This document shows, piece after piece, positions 1-6,188 of a stretch of DNA of 41,347 nucleotides. The stretch spans positions 1-41,347 of the forward strand of contig NZ_WCJE01000018.1 of the NCBI RefSeq assembly GCF_016743335.1, given 5' to 3'. This DNA is from Streptococcus suis. GTDB lineage: Bacteria; Bacillota; Bacilli; Lactobacillales; Streptococcaceae. The notes under the pieces were generated by a model, which was given only the letters and a program-made list of their open reading frames with translations, ran no database searches and was not told the origin of the DNA. A program made the translations under genes and the position numbers. How positions within the stretch are numbered: the first letter of the stretch is position 1; each line of letters begins with the position of its first letter.

Positions 1-2
1 TG

Positions 3-23
3 TTTTTTTTTTTTTTTTTTTTT
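3..23. repeat. Homopolymer T tract (T21)
   Basis: An uninterrupted run of 21 T lies 32 bases upstream of the -35 box at 56. It could be the tail of a terminator of a gene outside the window, an UP-like AT element, or a slippage-prone tract. Its length may be affected by sequencing error. Confidence 0.8.
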
Positions 24-55
24 GAAATCTATTTAGAAAATAATCGAAATAGTTC

Positions 56-83
56 TTGACAAACAATAAAAATAGAGTATAAT
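56..83 (+). promoter_or_regulatory. Promoter of the ABC-arsR-sdpI operon
   Basis: TTGACA at 56-61 and TATAAT at 78-83 are separated by 16 bases, a near-consensus sigma-A promoter. It is the only strong promoter seen before the ATPase gene and probably serves all four genes to 2822. Confidence 0.75.
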
Positions 84-86
84 TCT

Positions 87-106
87 ATTTAGAAATATTT
101 CTAAAT
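87..106. promoter_or_regulatory. Perfect 20-bp palindromic operator
   Basis: ATTTAGAAATATTTCTAAAT is a perfect palindrome starting 3 bases after the -10 box, so a bound protein would cover the start of transcription. A half-site ATTTAGAAA recurs at 31-39. The ArsR-type repressor encoded at 1958 in the same operon is the natural candidate ligand; this is inference. Confidence 0.65.
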
Positions 107-192
107 ACTGACGATGAATTTTTTACTGTCTCAATTCTCTTCATGAGCATGCTTCATTTCTCATGGGTCTTATAGGTATAGGAGGGAATAAA

Positions 193-1116
193 ATGGTTGT
201 TGAAGTAAATGGAATTCAGAAAACAATTGGTTCAAAAAGTATCATTAATAATGTTTCTATAAAAATTGAGCGAGGTCAGGTCTTTGCATTACTTGGACCA
301 AATGGTGCTGGAAAAACGACATTAATTCGAATTATTTTAGGGTTATTACACCCTGATAAGGGAACGGTTAAACTATTTGATATGATACTGACGGAAAATT
401 CCAGAACAGAGTTGTTGCAACGTATTGGTGTTCAAAATGATGGAAATCTCTACGAAAACCTAACTGTTCAGGAGAACCTGGCTATTTGGGGAGAAATTTA
501 TGGTATGGACAATAGTCAGATTGACTCTAGAATAAGTATTTTAAAAAAGTTATTTCGGTTAGAACAGTATCTAGACATGGTTGTAGGGAGTCTTAGTAAA
601 GGGAACAGACAAAAAGTTATGCTCGCTAGAGCTATGTTGCATAATCCAGAAGTATTGATATTGGATGAACCTACGACAGGTTTGGATCCAGAGGCCATTG
701 ATGAATTTTATAGTTTTATCAAACAGTTGAAAAAAGAAGGTATTACAATTATTATGTGCACTCACTATCTTTATGGAATGGATGGAGTGGTAGATAGTAT
801 AGGTATCCTAAAAAACGGTTGTATCTTGCAAAGTGGTGACTTAGATGCACTTCAAAAAACAGAAAAAATAGTTCAATTTCAAGGACATTTTCATCCAAAT
901 GACTTGGAAGAACTGTCCTATCTTGGGGCTATATTGAAATGTTCGAATACTGAGTTCCATATTAAGGTAGATAGACTTGACAATATTCCAGAAATTGTAA
1001 AAAAATTATCAGCTAAAGAAAATGCTATTTACGGTATTCATCAGGAAACCGAATCTTTAAAAGATATATACTTTAGAATTGTTGGAGGTACTCATTATGA
1101 AGAGCTATCAAATTAA
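193..1116 (+). CDS. ABC transporter ATP-binding protein
   Basis: Cytoplasmic ATPase subunit of an ABC-2 type transporter, 307 residues. Walker A GPNGAGKT is near residues 35-42, the signature is the variant LSKGNRQK, and Walker B reads LILDEP followed by TTGLDP; a switch histidine follows in CTHYLYG. The C-terminal 100 residues resemble the extra domain of drug- or bacteriocin-export ATPases. An in-frame ATG exists at 163, but ATG 193 follows AGGAGG (180-185) at seven bases and starts at the family's usual point. The partner permease gene overlaps the end and is broken, so whether this ATPase still works with a membrane partner is doubtful. Substrate unknown; linkage to arsR and sdpI suggests peptide or antibiotic defence. 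Confidence 0.85.
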   Translation: MVVEVNGIQKTIGSKSIINNVSIKIERGQVFALLGPNGAGKTTLIRIILGLLHPDKGTVKLFDMILTENSRTELLQRIGVQNDGNLYENLTVQENLAIWGEIYGMDNSQIDSRISILKKLFRLEQYLDMVVGSLSKGNRQKVMLARAMLHNPEVLILDEPTTGLDPEAIDEFYSFIKQLKKEGITIIMCTHYLYGMDGVVDSIGILKNGCILQSGDLDALQKTEKIVQFQGHFHPNDLEELSYLGAILKCSNTEFHIKVDRLDNIPEIVKKLSAKENAIYGIHQETESLKDIYFRIVGGTHYEELSN

Positions 1117-1877
1117 AGTAATTGTTAAAAAAGATTTAATTGAGTCTGTTCCTTCCTCCAATCATTATTAGCATATTGCTTCCTTCTCTGATATTGGTCT
1201 TTGGTGCTAATGGAGGTGTCACCACTAGTATTGCTGGATTAAGTGATTTTTTAGAACACTTTCAAATTTTGAAGTATCCAAGCTATGTGACTTCTGCAAA
1301 TTTACCATATTATGCTATTTTTACCTATTTCTTTTTACCGTTATTCATGTTGGTTCCAATCATGGCTTCTTCCATATTGGCAGTAAGTAGTCTTATTGGT
1401 GAGAAGGAGAACAAGACCATGGAGGGGTTGTTATATACTCCCTTATCTCCTAAGAACTTAATTTTGGGTAAGGCTCTTGCATGCGCAATACCAGCATTTT
1501 TAGTAACGATTACGTCAGTTATCATCTATTCAACGATGGTTAATATATTAGGTTGGAGCAACTTTGGGCATATTATCTTACCGAATCTTACTTGGTTGTT
1601 AGTAGTTTTCGTCATTTCCCCATTGCTTATCTTATTGTCAATTCTGCTCATTATTGGAAGTTCACAATATTTCAAAAATAGCAAATCTGCATAAGGAATT
1701 GCGATGATAATAGTGTTTCCGATTTTAGGGATGTTGATATCCCAATCGTCAGGAGTTTTAATATTAGGAATTTTTGAAACGATTGTTTTCATATCCATCT
1801 TACTGTTCGTAGTAATTGTGATGTTTATTGTTGTCGTTAAGAGATTTAATTTTGAAAAATTTATTTTGAATAATTAA
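1097..1877 (+). pseudogene. Decayed ABC-2 type permease
   Basis: Membrane partner of the upstream ATPase, broken in two places. The ATG at 1097 has GGAGG at 1084-1088 and encodes MKSYQIKVIVKKDLIE, the expected start of such permeases, but this frame stops at 1169-1171. The hydrophobic body continues in another frame from about 1140 (SLFLPPIIISILLPS), so a small out-of-frame indel lies near 1140. The body frame then meets TAA at 1692-1694 after SKSA and resumes without shift (GIAMIIVFPILG) to TAA 1875-1877; a CAA or CAG codon turned into TAA would explain this. Intact, it would be roughly 260 residues with about six membrane helices. Two independent lesions favour real decay over one read error. 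Confidence 0.8.
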
Positions 1878-1957
1878 TCATGATTAAACTAAAGAAATAT
1901 AGGCTTCAAGTTTTATTGAAGAGTAATTGCTACTAGAAAGAAGGAGGAAATGATAGT

Positions 1958-2236
1958 ATGGGGCTTTCCGAAACCTTGAAGGCAATTTCTGCTCCTATTC
2001 GTAGGCAAATTCTAGATAGTCTTAAGTCGGGGCCGAAGTCTGCTGGGGAAATTGTTGAACAATTTCAATTAACAGGAGCAACAGTTTCTCATCATTTATC
2101 CACTTTGAAAAAAGCTGGATTAATTTTGGAGGAAAAGCAGAAAAATTTTATTTATTATCGTCTAAACTATACGGTCTTTGAAGAAGTCTTGGTTTGGATT
2201 GCAAGTTTAGGAGGGCAACAAGATGAAGAAAATTGA
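1958..2236 (+). CDS. ArsR-family transcriptional repressor (SdpR-like)
   Basis: Winged-helix DNA-binding protein of 92 residues, a normal ArsR length. The sequence ISAPIRRQILDSLKSGPKSAGEIVEQF followed by GATVSHHLSTLKKAGLI is the classic ArsR recognition helix with its preceding helix, and KNFIYYRLN is the wing. No cysteine metal site is visible, which fits the SdpR/autorepressor branch rather than metal sensors. AAGGAGG sits at 1941-1947, ten bases before ATG 1958. The gene overlaps sdpI by 14 bases, as in sdpRI of Bacillus subtilis, where the repressor is thought to be sequestered by the immunity protein at the membrane. It probably binds the palindrome at 87-106. Confidence 0.85.
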   Translation: MGLSETLKAISAPIRRQILDSLKSGPKSAGEIVEQFQLTGATVSHHLSTLKKAGLILEEKQKNFIYYRLNYTVFEEVLVWIASLGGQQDEEN

Positions 2237-2822
2237 CATAAAAACATTATTAGCAACTTCTAGTATATTCCTACTGATTGCTGTATTGATGATTTGTTAC
2301 TATGGAGCATTGCCAGATACCATGGTAACGCATTTTGGCGTAAATGGTGAGCCAAATGGCTCTATGGCCAAGTATATGATGATTTTGACACCGCTACTAT
2401 TCTTTTGTGTTCACCTATTCATTTGTGTACTTTATGATGTGAAAGGGATAGGGAAAACACCAGTCATTCGAGTGGTCAAATGGCTTTTTCCGCTACTGGC
2501 TCTCATCATTCAAGTTTCTTTACTCTGGTATAATTTAGGAGGAGAATTGGATTACCGGAGACTTGTTATTGGACTGCTGGCTATCTATTATATGGTGATA
2601 GGAAATTATTTACCCAAGGAGGAATTGGATAGCAAGACCAATGAAATAGAACGAAAGGGAAGAAAGCAGTCAGGCTATCTCTTGATGATTGGTGGGTTGT
2701 TGCAGTTAGTAAGTTTGTTGGGTTCACCAACCCTATCTATCCTTGTAATGATATTGGTTGGTATTTCTGTTGTAAGTCTTAGTATCTATTATGCTTATCT
2801 GCATTTTAAAACCGCTTCATAA
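2223..2822 (+). CDS. SdpI-family (DUF1648) membrane protein
   Basis: Integral membrane protein of 199 residues with about six hydrophobic segments. The stretch LPDTMVTHFGVNGEPNGSM after the first helix is the DUF1648 signature (target-facing loop P-x3-THF-x2-G-x-P/D-G). In B. subtilis SdpI gives immunity to the SdpC toxin and receives its signal; here only the family relation is established. AGGAGG at 2209-2214 precedes ATG 2223, inside the end of the arsR gene, so the two are probably translationally coupled. It may protect the cell against a bacteriocin from itself or neighbours; no toxin gene is present nearby. Confidence 0.8.
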   Translation: MKKIDIKTLLATSSIFLLIAVLMICYYGALPDTMVTHFGVNGEPNGSMAKYMMILTPLLFFCVHLFICVLYDVKGIGKTPVIRVVKWLFPLLALIIQVSLLWYNLGGELDYRRLVIGLLAIYYMVIGNYLPKEELDSKTNEIERKGRKQSGYLLMIGGLLQLVSLLGSPTLSILVMILVGISVVSLSIYYAYLHFKTAS

Positions 2823-2840
2823 TTGGAGCAGTTTTTGTTA
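2808..2840 (+). terminator. Rho-independent terminator after sdpI
   Basis: AAAACCGCTTC (2808-2818) pairs with GGAGCAGTTTT (2825-2835) with one mismatch and a G-U pair, loop of six, then T-rich tail. The stop codon of sdpI lies in the loop region. Confidence 0.6.
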
Positions 2841-2871
2841 TACTAATTGTAGTAAAACAGGAGGTACGACC

Positions 2872-2910
2872 ATGGGTATTTTAACAATGGACAAAGCCTT
2901 TGTATTCTAA
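2872..2910 (+). CDS. Possible 12-residue leader peptide
   Basis: ATG at 2872 with AGGAGG (2859-2864) seven bases upstream encodes MGILTMDKAFVF and stops at 2908-2910, 24 bases before the acetyltransferase gene. A TATACT box (2839-2844) lies upstream. The site is as good as any ribosome site nearby, so translation is likely, but a function is not. It could be a leader peptide affecting the next gene, or the remnant 5' end of a deleted gene. No attenuator hairpin is evident between it and 2935. Confidence 0.35.
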   Translation: MGILTMDKAFVF

Positions 2911-2934
2911 AATAACAATGCAAAGGAGAAAGAC

Positions 2935-3342
2935 ATGATTACTTACAAACAAAATCCTCAACTTGACTTTCAAGCAGTCCTTGAAATCTATGCTTCTGTG
3001 GACTGGACAGGATATACCAGCCGTCCAGATATGTTGCAAAACGCTATAGAGAACAGTCTGCTGGTTCTTGCGGCCTTTGATGGTGACTGTCTAGTTGGTC
3101 TTTTGCGGGCAGTTGGCGACGGGCATTCAATCGTTTTTATTCAGGACATCTTGGTCCTGCCACCCTATCAGCGTCAGGGAATTGGTCGCAATCTTTTAGA
3201 GCAAGCTATTGCCCACTTTCCAGGTATTTATCAACTCCATCTCTTGACGGACAATACTGAGAAAACACGGTCTTTCTATGAGGCAATTGGCTTTACAGCC
3301 GTTGATAGCCTGGACTGTGTCGCTTACACCTATTTAAAATAA
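2935..3342 (+). CDS. GNAT-family N-acetyltransferase
   Basis: Predicted acetyl-CoA-dependent transferase, 135 residues, a usual length for a single GNAT domain. Motif A is clear: VFIQDILVLPPYQRQGIGRNLL, with the Q/R-x2-G-x-G/A pyrophosphate loop QRQGIG, followed by a C-terminal segment TRSFYEAIGFTAVDS typical of motif B. AAGGAG precedes the ATG by eight bases. It sits between a weak terminator and a strong one at 3361, so it is probably expressed alone. The acetyl acceptor cannot be told from sequence; similar small GNATs act on amines, peptides or antibiotics. Confidence 0.85.
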   Translation: MITYKQNPQLDFQAVLEIYASVDWTGYTSRPDMLQNAIENSLLVLAAFDGDCLVGLLRAVGDGHSIVFIQDILVLPPYQRQGIGRNLLEQAIAHFPGIYQLHLLTDNTEKTRSFYEAIGFTAVDSLDCVAYTYLK

Positions 3343-3360
3343 TAAAACAATCTAAAAAAA

Positions 3361-3391
3361 GCAAAAGGCTGGTTGGCCAGCCTTTTGCTTT
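3361..3391. terminator. Strong terminator hairpin
   Basis: Perfect 12-bp stem: GCAAAAGGCTGG (3361-3372) and CCAGCCTTTTGC (3377-3388), tetraloop TTGG. An A run precedes and a short T run follows, so it ends the acetyltransferase transcript. Confidence 0.85.
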
Positions 3392-3398
3392 GAGCAAA

Positions 3399-3417
3399 TG
3401 ATTTGAATTTCAAATCA
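3399..3417. promoter_or_regulatory. Palindromic operator before the azoreductase
   Basis: TGATTTGAATTTCAAATCA is two perfect 9-bp arms around one T, sixty bases before the start codon at 3477. The core TTTGAN3TCAAA resembles MarR-type sites such as FabT boxes. No regulator gene adjoins it, so the protein would be encoded elsewhere. Confidence 0.5.
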
Positions 3418-3476
3418 AAAAGAGTAGAATGTATTTATCAATAATTAGTAATAACGGATGATAAAGGAGAGAACCA

Positions 3477-4088
3477 ATGGCAACTGTATTAATTGTAAAG
3501 GCCCACCCCCTTGACGCACAAAAGTCCTACGCCTTGCGGGCCTTGGAAGAGTTTCAAACTCGTTACGCCAGTTTGCACCCAGAGGATAAGATAGAAATAG
3601 TTGATATATTTGAAGACCAGATTCCAGCTTTGGATAAGCCTTTGTTAGAATCTATGGGAGCTGCTAAAAAAGGCGAGAGTATCAGTCCTGAGCAAGCAGA
3701 GCAATTGGACCGCTACAATGTCTTGACCCAGCAATTTCTGGTAGCAGATAAGATTGTCGTCGTCAATCCTCTTTGGAACCTCAATGTGCCTAGCCAGCTC
3801 GTTTCATGGATTAACACCATCAATGTAGCAGGCCTGACCTTCAAGTATGGACCTGAGGGGTCTATCGGCTTGGTCAAGGGCAAAAAATTGTTGCACATCC
3901 AGTCCAATGGTGGCGTTTATGCAGGTCAAGATCCTGCAGCCCAGTATATCAAGTCTATCTTTGAATTTCTTGGCTTTGAAGACATTCATCAGATCTTTAT
4001 CGAAGGACAATCGGCCGATCCAAGCCAGGCTGAAGCTATCTATGCTGAGGCAATGACCAAGATTGATACGATTTTGGAGACATTTTAA
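3477..4088 (+). CDS. azoR: FMN-dependent NADH:quinone/azo oxidoreductase (AzoR family)
   Basis: Flavodoxin-fold reductase of 203 residues. It transfers two electrons from NAD(P)H through FMN to quinones or azo compounds and guards against electrophile stress. The N-terminal VLIVKAHPLDAQKSYALRAL is the phosphate loop of the flavodoxin-like fold, VNPLWNLNVPSQLVSWIN is the flavin ring-binding loop, and GLTFKYGPEGSIGLVKGKK with HIQSNGGVYAG matches the AzoR family. AAGGAG precedes ATG 3477 by seven bases. The gene stands alone between a terminator at 3361 and one at 4092 and has a palindromic operator upstream, pointing to inducible single-gene control. The symbol is given by family; substrate preference is unknown. 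Confidence 0.85.
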   Translation: MATVLIVKAHPLDAQKSYALRALEEFQTRYASLHPEDKIEIVDIFEDQIPALDKPLLESMGAAKKGESISPEQAEQLDRYNVLTQQFLVADKIVVVNPLWNLNVPSQLVSWINTINVAGLTFKYGPEGSIGLVKGKKLLHIQSNGGVYAGQDPAAQYIKSIFEFLGFEDIHQIFIEGQSADPSQAEAIYAEAMTKIDTILETF

Positions 4089-4091
4089 GTC

Positions 4092-4124
4092 AAAACCTCG
4101 CCCTATGTGGAGCGAGGTTTTTTT
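4092..4124. terminator. Terminator of azoR overlapping yazA
   Basis: AAAACCTCGC (4092-4101) pairs perfectly with GCGAGGTTTT (4112-4121), followed by more T. On the minus strand the same bases encode the last codons of yazA (its stop is at 4103-4105), so the hairpin doubles as coding sequence. Confidence 0.85.
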
Positions 4125-4375
4125 GTCATTTCTGCAATATAATCTAATTTACTCTGCCGACTGCGTTTCTTAAACAAAGCCTCGGCAGACATGGCTTCCT
4201 GCTTACTAGCAAAGGCTTCTTGATAGAGCAAGCTGACAGGTAAGCGTGCGCGGGTGTACTTGGCCCCTTTCCCACGATTATGGGTAGCAAGCCGCTTCTC
4301 CACATCAGTCGTATAACCAGTATAAAGACTCCCGTCGGCACATTCCAAAACATACAAGTAGGCCTTATTTTCCAT
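4103..4375 (-). CDS. yazA: GIY-YIG nuclease-domain protein, YazA/UPF0213 family
   Basis: A 90-residue single-domain GIY-YIG protein. [37 protein letters not shown] contains the [11 protein letters not shown] core (the GIY-YIG pair in degenerate form), the conserved arginine in EKRL, and the H-N-x-G-K-G-AKYT signature of this subfamily; the catalytic-type glutamate is in SAEALFKK. Family members are uncharacterised in Gram-positives; nuclease action on nucleic acid is inferred from the fold. ATG at 4375 is chosen because an upstream in-frame ATG (4480) would run 36 residues through yabB. It overlaps the end of yabB by 11 bases, the same yabB-yazA order as in B. subtilis, though rsmI, next to them there, lies 27 kb away here. 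Confidence 0.85.
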   Translation of the reverse strand: MENKAYLYVLECADGSLYTGYTTDVEKRLATHNRGKGAKYTRARLPVSLLYQEAFASKQEAMSAEALFKKRSRQSKLDYIAEMTKKPRST

Positions 4376-5114
4376 AATAAATCTCACGAATGGCAGGAGT
4401 GTAGTCGCCGTTTTCCTCATGGACAACCAGAGGTGGCAGGATGTGCAGCCCATCCACCGAGCCGTCCTTGATAGCCTCAATCAGCAACATATTGGCCTCC
4501 TTGCTGGCCTTGGGATAGACAAACTGGATGCGTTTGGGAGCTAGTTTGTAGGTTCTCAGCGTGTCCAAAATATCTAAAAATCGATCGGGCCTGTGAACCA
4601 TGGCCAAGCGACCATTGGATTTGAGCACCTGTTGGGCCATCTGACAAATGCTGTCTAGGTTGGTCGCAATTTCGTGTCTGGCCAGAAGATAATGCTCGCT
4701 TTCATTGAGGTTTGAACCCTCGTCCACCTTGAAGTAGGGAGGATTGCAGAGCATCAAATCAACCTTGGACCGCAAATCATACTGTGGCAGATTAGCCAAG
4801 TCGTCATTGATGACCGAAAGCTGTTCCTCCAGACCGTTGAGGGCGATGGAACGGCGGTTCATATCCGCCAAGCGTTCCTGTAATTCAACCTGAATAATCT
4901 GTGCCTTGGTGCGTGTAGAGGCAAATAGCCCCACCGCCCCATTTCCGCTACAAAGGTCAACAATCAACCCCTTCTGAGCAGGCATTTTTGGAAACCGTGA
5001 AAGAAGAACGCTGTCAATCGAGTAGCTAAAAACCTCCCGATTTTGAATAATCTGAACATCTGTCGAGAAGAGCTGGTCGATCCGCTCTCCGTCTAGTAAA
5101 TCAATTTTTTGCAT
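4365..5114 (-). CDS. tRNA1(Val) (adenine37-N6)-methyltransferase-like, YabB/TrmN6 family
   Basis: SAM-dependent methyltransferase of 249 residues. Motif I is [12 protein letters not shown] near residue 52, and the N6-adenine catalytic motif is NPPYFKV near residue 124. The start [32 protein letters not shown] matches the family beginning (L-x-x-x-ER-x-D-L). Members in E. coli (YfiC/TrmN6) methylate A37 of tRNA1(Val); the exact target here is assumed. No Shine-Dalgarno is seen before ATG 5114; instead an extended -10 box ends six bases upstream, so the mRNA may be leaderless. Followed in overlap by yazA. Confidence 0.85.
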   Translation of the reverse strand: MQKIDLLDGERIDQLFSTDVQIIQNREVFSYSIDSVLLSRFPKMPAQKGLIVDLCSGNGAVGLFASTRTKAQIIQVELQERLADMNRRSIALNGLEEQLSVINDDLANLPQYDLRSKVDLMLCNPPYFKVDEGSNLNESEHYLLARHEIATNLDSICQMAQQVLKSNGRLAMVHRPDRFLDILDTLRTYKLAPKRIQFVYPKASKEANMLLIEAIKDGSVDGLHILPPLVVHEENGDYTPAIREIYYGK

Positions 5115-5120
5115 AGGTTT

Positions 5121-5129
5121 ATTATACCA
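5121..5129 (-). promoter_or_regulatory. Extended -10 promoter of yabB
   Basis: On the minus strand TGGTATAAT ends six bases before the ATG of yabB. Transcription would start at or next to the A of ATG. No good -35 hexamer is seen, as expected for an extended -10 promoter. Confidence 0.55.
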
Positions 5130-5191
5130 TCTTTAGCAGAAAATCTCTGTTCATTTTGGAAGAAAAAGGAGCATTCAACGCTCTTCATCAC

Positions 5192-5443
5192 CTAACTAAA
5201 AAATTCTACCCAAACCCCAACAAGCAAGAATGCGATACAGAGATAGATTTGCCAATTTGCCCTCAACATCCATTCATTAGACCAAAAGGCACTTCGGGCA
5301 GTACCGACGAAAGCAAAAAGCAAGAGCCCAAGCCAGAGGGTTGGCCCCTTGTCCAACCATTCTCCAATGCTACCTAATAATAACAATATCATTAAATAAA
5401 AATTCAAACTCCGATAATATTCTTTATTAAATTCCTTAAACAT
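5192..5443 (-). CDS. Small three-helix membrane protein, third of three paralogues
   Basis: Not recognised. 83 residues, three hydrophobic segments (about 16-30, 35-50, 66-81). The N-terminus MFKEFNKEYYRSLNFY shares FN-x2-[FY]-YR-x3-FY with its two upstream neighbours, and WQIYL before the third helix matches WQLYL of the second protein. The start ATG 5443 follows GAGG at nine bases, and the stop codon of the previous gene lies within this ribosome site, so translation is likely coupled. Last gene of the minus-strand set. Possible roles include an immunity-type or accessory membrane protein, but nothing in the sequence decides this. Confidence 0.75.
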   Translation of the reverse strand: MFKEFNKEYYRSLNFYLMILLLLGSIGEWLDKGPTLWLGLLLFAFVGTARSAFWSNEWMLRANWQIYLCIAFLLVGVWVEFFS

Positions 5444-5452
5444 ATAAAATCC

Positions 5453-5707
5453 TCACAGTACAAAGAAGGAAACGATTATCCAACTGACAATAAAACTAAT
5501 GACTAAGTATAGTTGCCATGTTTTTTTAATCCAGCTACGTGACTTAAAGAAAGCTAGATAACCAGCATAAAGTCCGACTCCAAGCTTGAGAAAATGGATA
5601 AACCAAAACGGTCCATTTACAGCAGCATAAATCACTTGTAGGATACAGGCAAGAGACAAGTAAAATTCCCAGGTCCGATAAAATGCTGTATTGAAGTTCT
5701 TAAACAT
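5453..5707 (-). CDS. Small three-helix membrane protein, second of three paralogues
   Basis: Not recognised. 84 residues with three hydrophobic stretches and the shared head MFKNFNTAFYRTWEFY. A basic loop KSRSWIKKTWQLYL separates helices two and three, so the loop is probably cytoplasmic by the positive-inside rule. AAAGGAG lies eight bases before ATG 5707. The gap to the first paralogue is 13 bases and to the third nine bases, so the three form one transcription unit. Divergence among the copies is high although the layout and end motifs are kept, which points to an old duplication with selection to keep all three. Confidence 0.75.
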   Translation of the reverse strand: MFKNFNTAFYRTWEFYLSLACILQVIYAAVNGPFWFIHFLKLGVGLYAGYLAFFKSRSWIKKTWQLYLVISFIVSWIIVSFFVL

Positions 5708-5720
5708 AGTAAGCTCCTTT

Positions 5721-5987
5721 CTATTTACCCAAAATGAATTTCAGATAGATAATCACCACAATCAATCCGATATAGAAGATGTAGCCCATGCGAGTGAGTT
5801 CTTTTTCTTCCTTGAAGAAAAAGGTTCGAATGGCATTGATAAAAATAATCAGACAGGCTAATAGGCTATACCAAGTTGGAGTTGGAGAGTTATCCCTAAA
5901 GAAATCTGGCAGTAAAAAACAAGTCCAAAAAATCATAGAATAGAAGGCGCTATAACGATAGAAATGCTTGTTAAACTGGAATTTCAT
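5721..5987 (-). CDS. Small three-helix membrane protein, first of three paralogues
   Basis: Not recognised. 88 residues from ATG 5987, preceded by GAGAGG at eight bases; an in-frame GTG at 5996 is too close to that site to be the start. The head MKFQFNKHFYRYSAFY carries the shared FN-x2-[FY]-YR-x3-FY motif. Three hydrophobic segments surround a charged loop FFKEEKELTRMGY, more acidic than in its neighbours. It is the promoter-proximal gene; TATAAT boxes on the minus strand at 6010-6015 and 6024-6029 lie in the divergent region shared with metB. Confidence 0.75.
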   Translation of the reverse strand: MKFQFNKHFYRYSAFYSMIFWTCFLLPDFFRDNSPTPTWYSLLACLIIFINAIRTFFFKEEKELTRMGYIFYIGLIVVIIYLKFILGK

Positions 5988-6023
5988 TACAATCACCTCT
6001 CTTTCTTTTATTATATCAAATAA

Positions 6024-6053
6024 ATTATAGGTTTAAAAGTATTTATCGGTAAA
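6024..6053 (-). promoter_or_regulatory. Possible promoter of the three small membrane genes
   Basis: Minus-strand TTTACC (6053-6048) and TATAAT (6029-6024) are spaced by 18 bases. A second TATAAT at 6015-6010 is closer to the gene. Either could serve; the -35 match is only moderate. Confidence 0.4.
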
Positions 6054-6066
6054 TCCAGTATGGTTA

Positions 6067-6091
6067 TTGTTATAAAGAAAAACTATAACAA
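6067..6091. promoter_or_regulatory. Inverted repeat upstream of metB
   Basis: TTGTTATA, nine bases, TATAACAA: perfect 8-bp arms about 100 bases before metB. Size and spacing fit a LysR-type activator site; streptococcal methionine and cysteine genes are often under LysR proteins (MetR/MtaR, CmbR type). It also lies just upstream of the divergent membrane-gene promoter, so it might control both. Confidence 0.5.
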
Positions 6092-6188
6092 AGCTTGCTG
6101 TTTTTCTATAAGTATTTTTGGATATTTTTCGCACCAAATCTCCTATTTCATGCTAGACTATATTGTAAGTTAGATTGGAGTAGATGTT

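Noticed and set aside
163..192. Upstream in-frame ATG for the ABC ATPase
   Set aside because: No ribosome site before it, and AGGAGG sits between it and the ATG at 193.
1874..1921. Palindrome TTAATCATGATTAA and CTTCAA/TTGAAG repeat before arsR
   Set aside because: Short AT-rich symmetry overlapping the pseudogene stop; no promoter is convincing here and the motif differs from the operator at 87, so it was not called.
5168..5186. Minus-strand terminator after the third small membrane gene
   Set aside because: Only a four-pair stem (GAGC/GCTC) with a T run; too weak to assert.
5156..5377. Plus-strand ORF of 73 codons
   Set aside because: It mirrors the third small membrane gene on the minus strand, which has the better ribosome site, paralogues and hydrophobic pattern.
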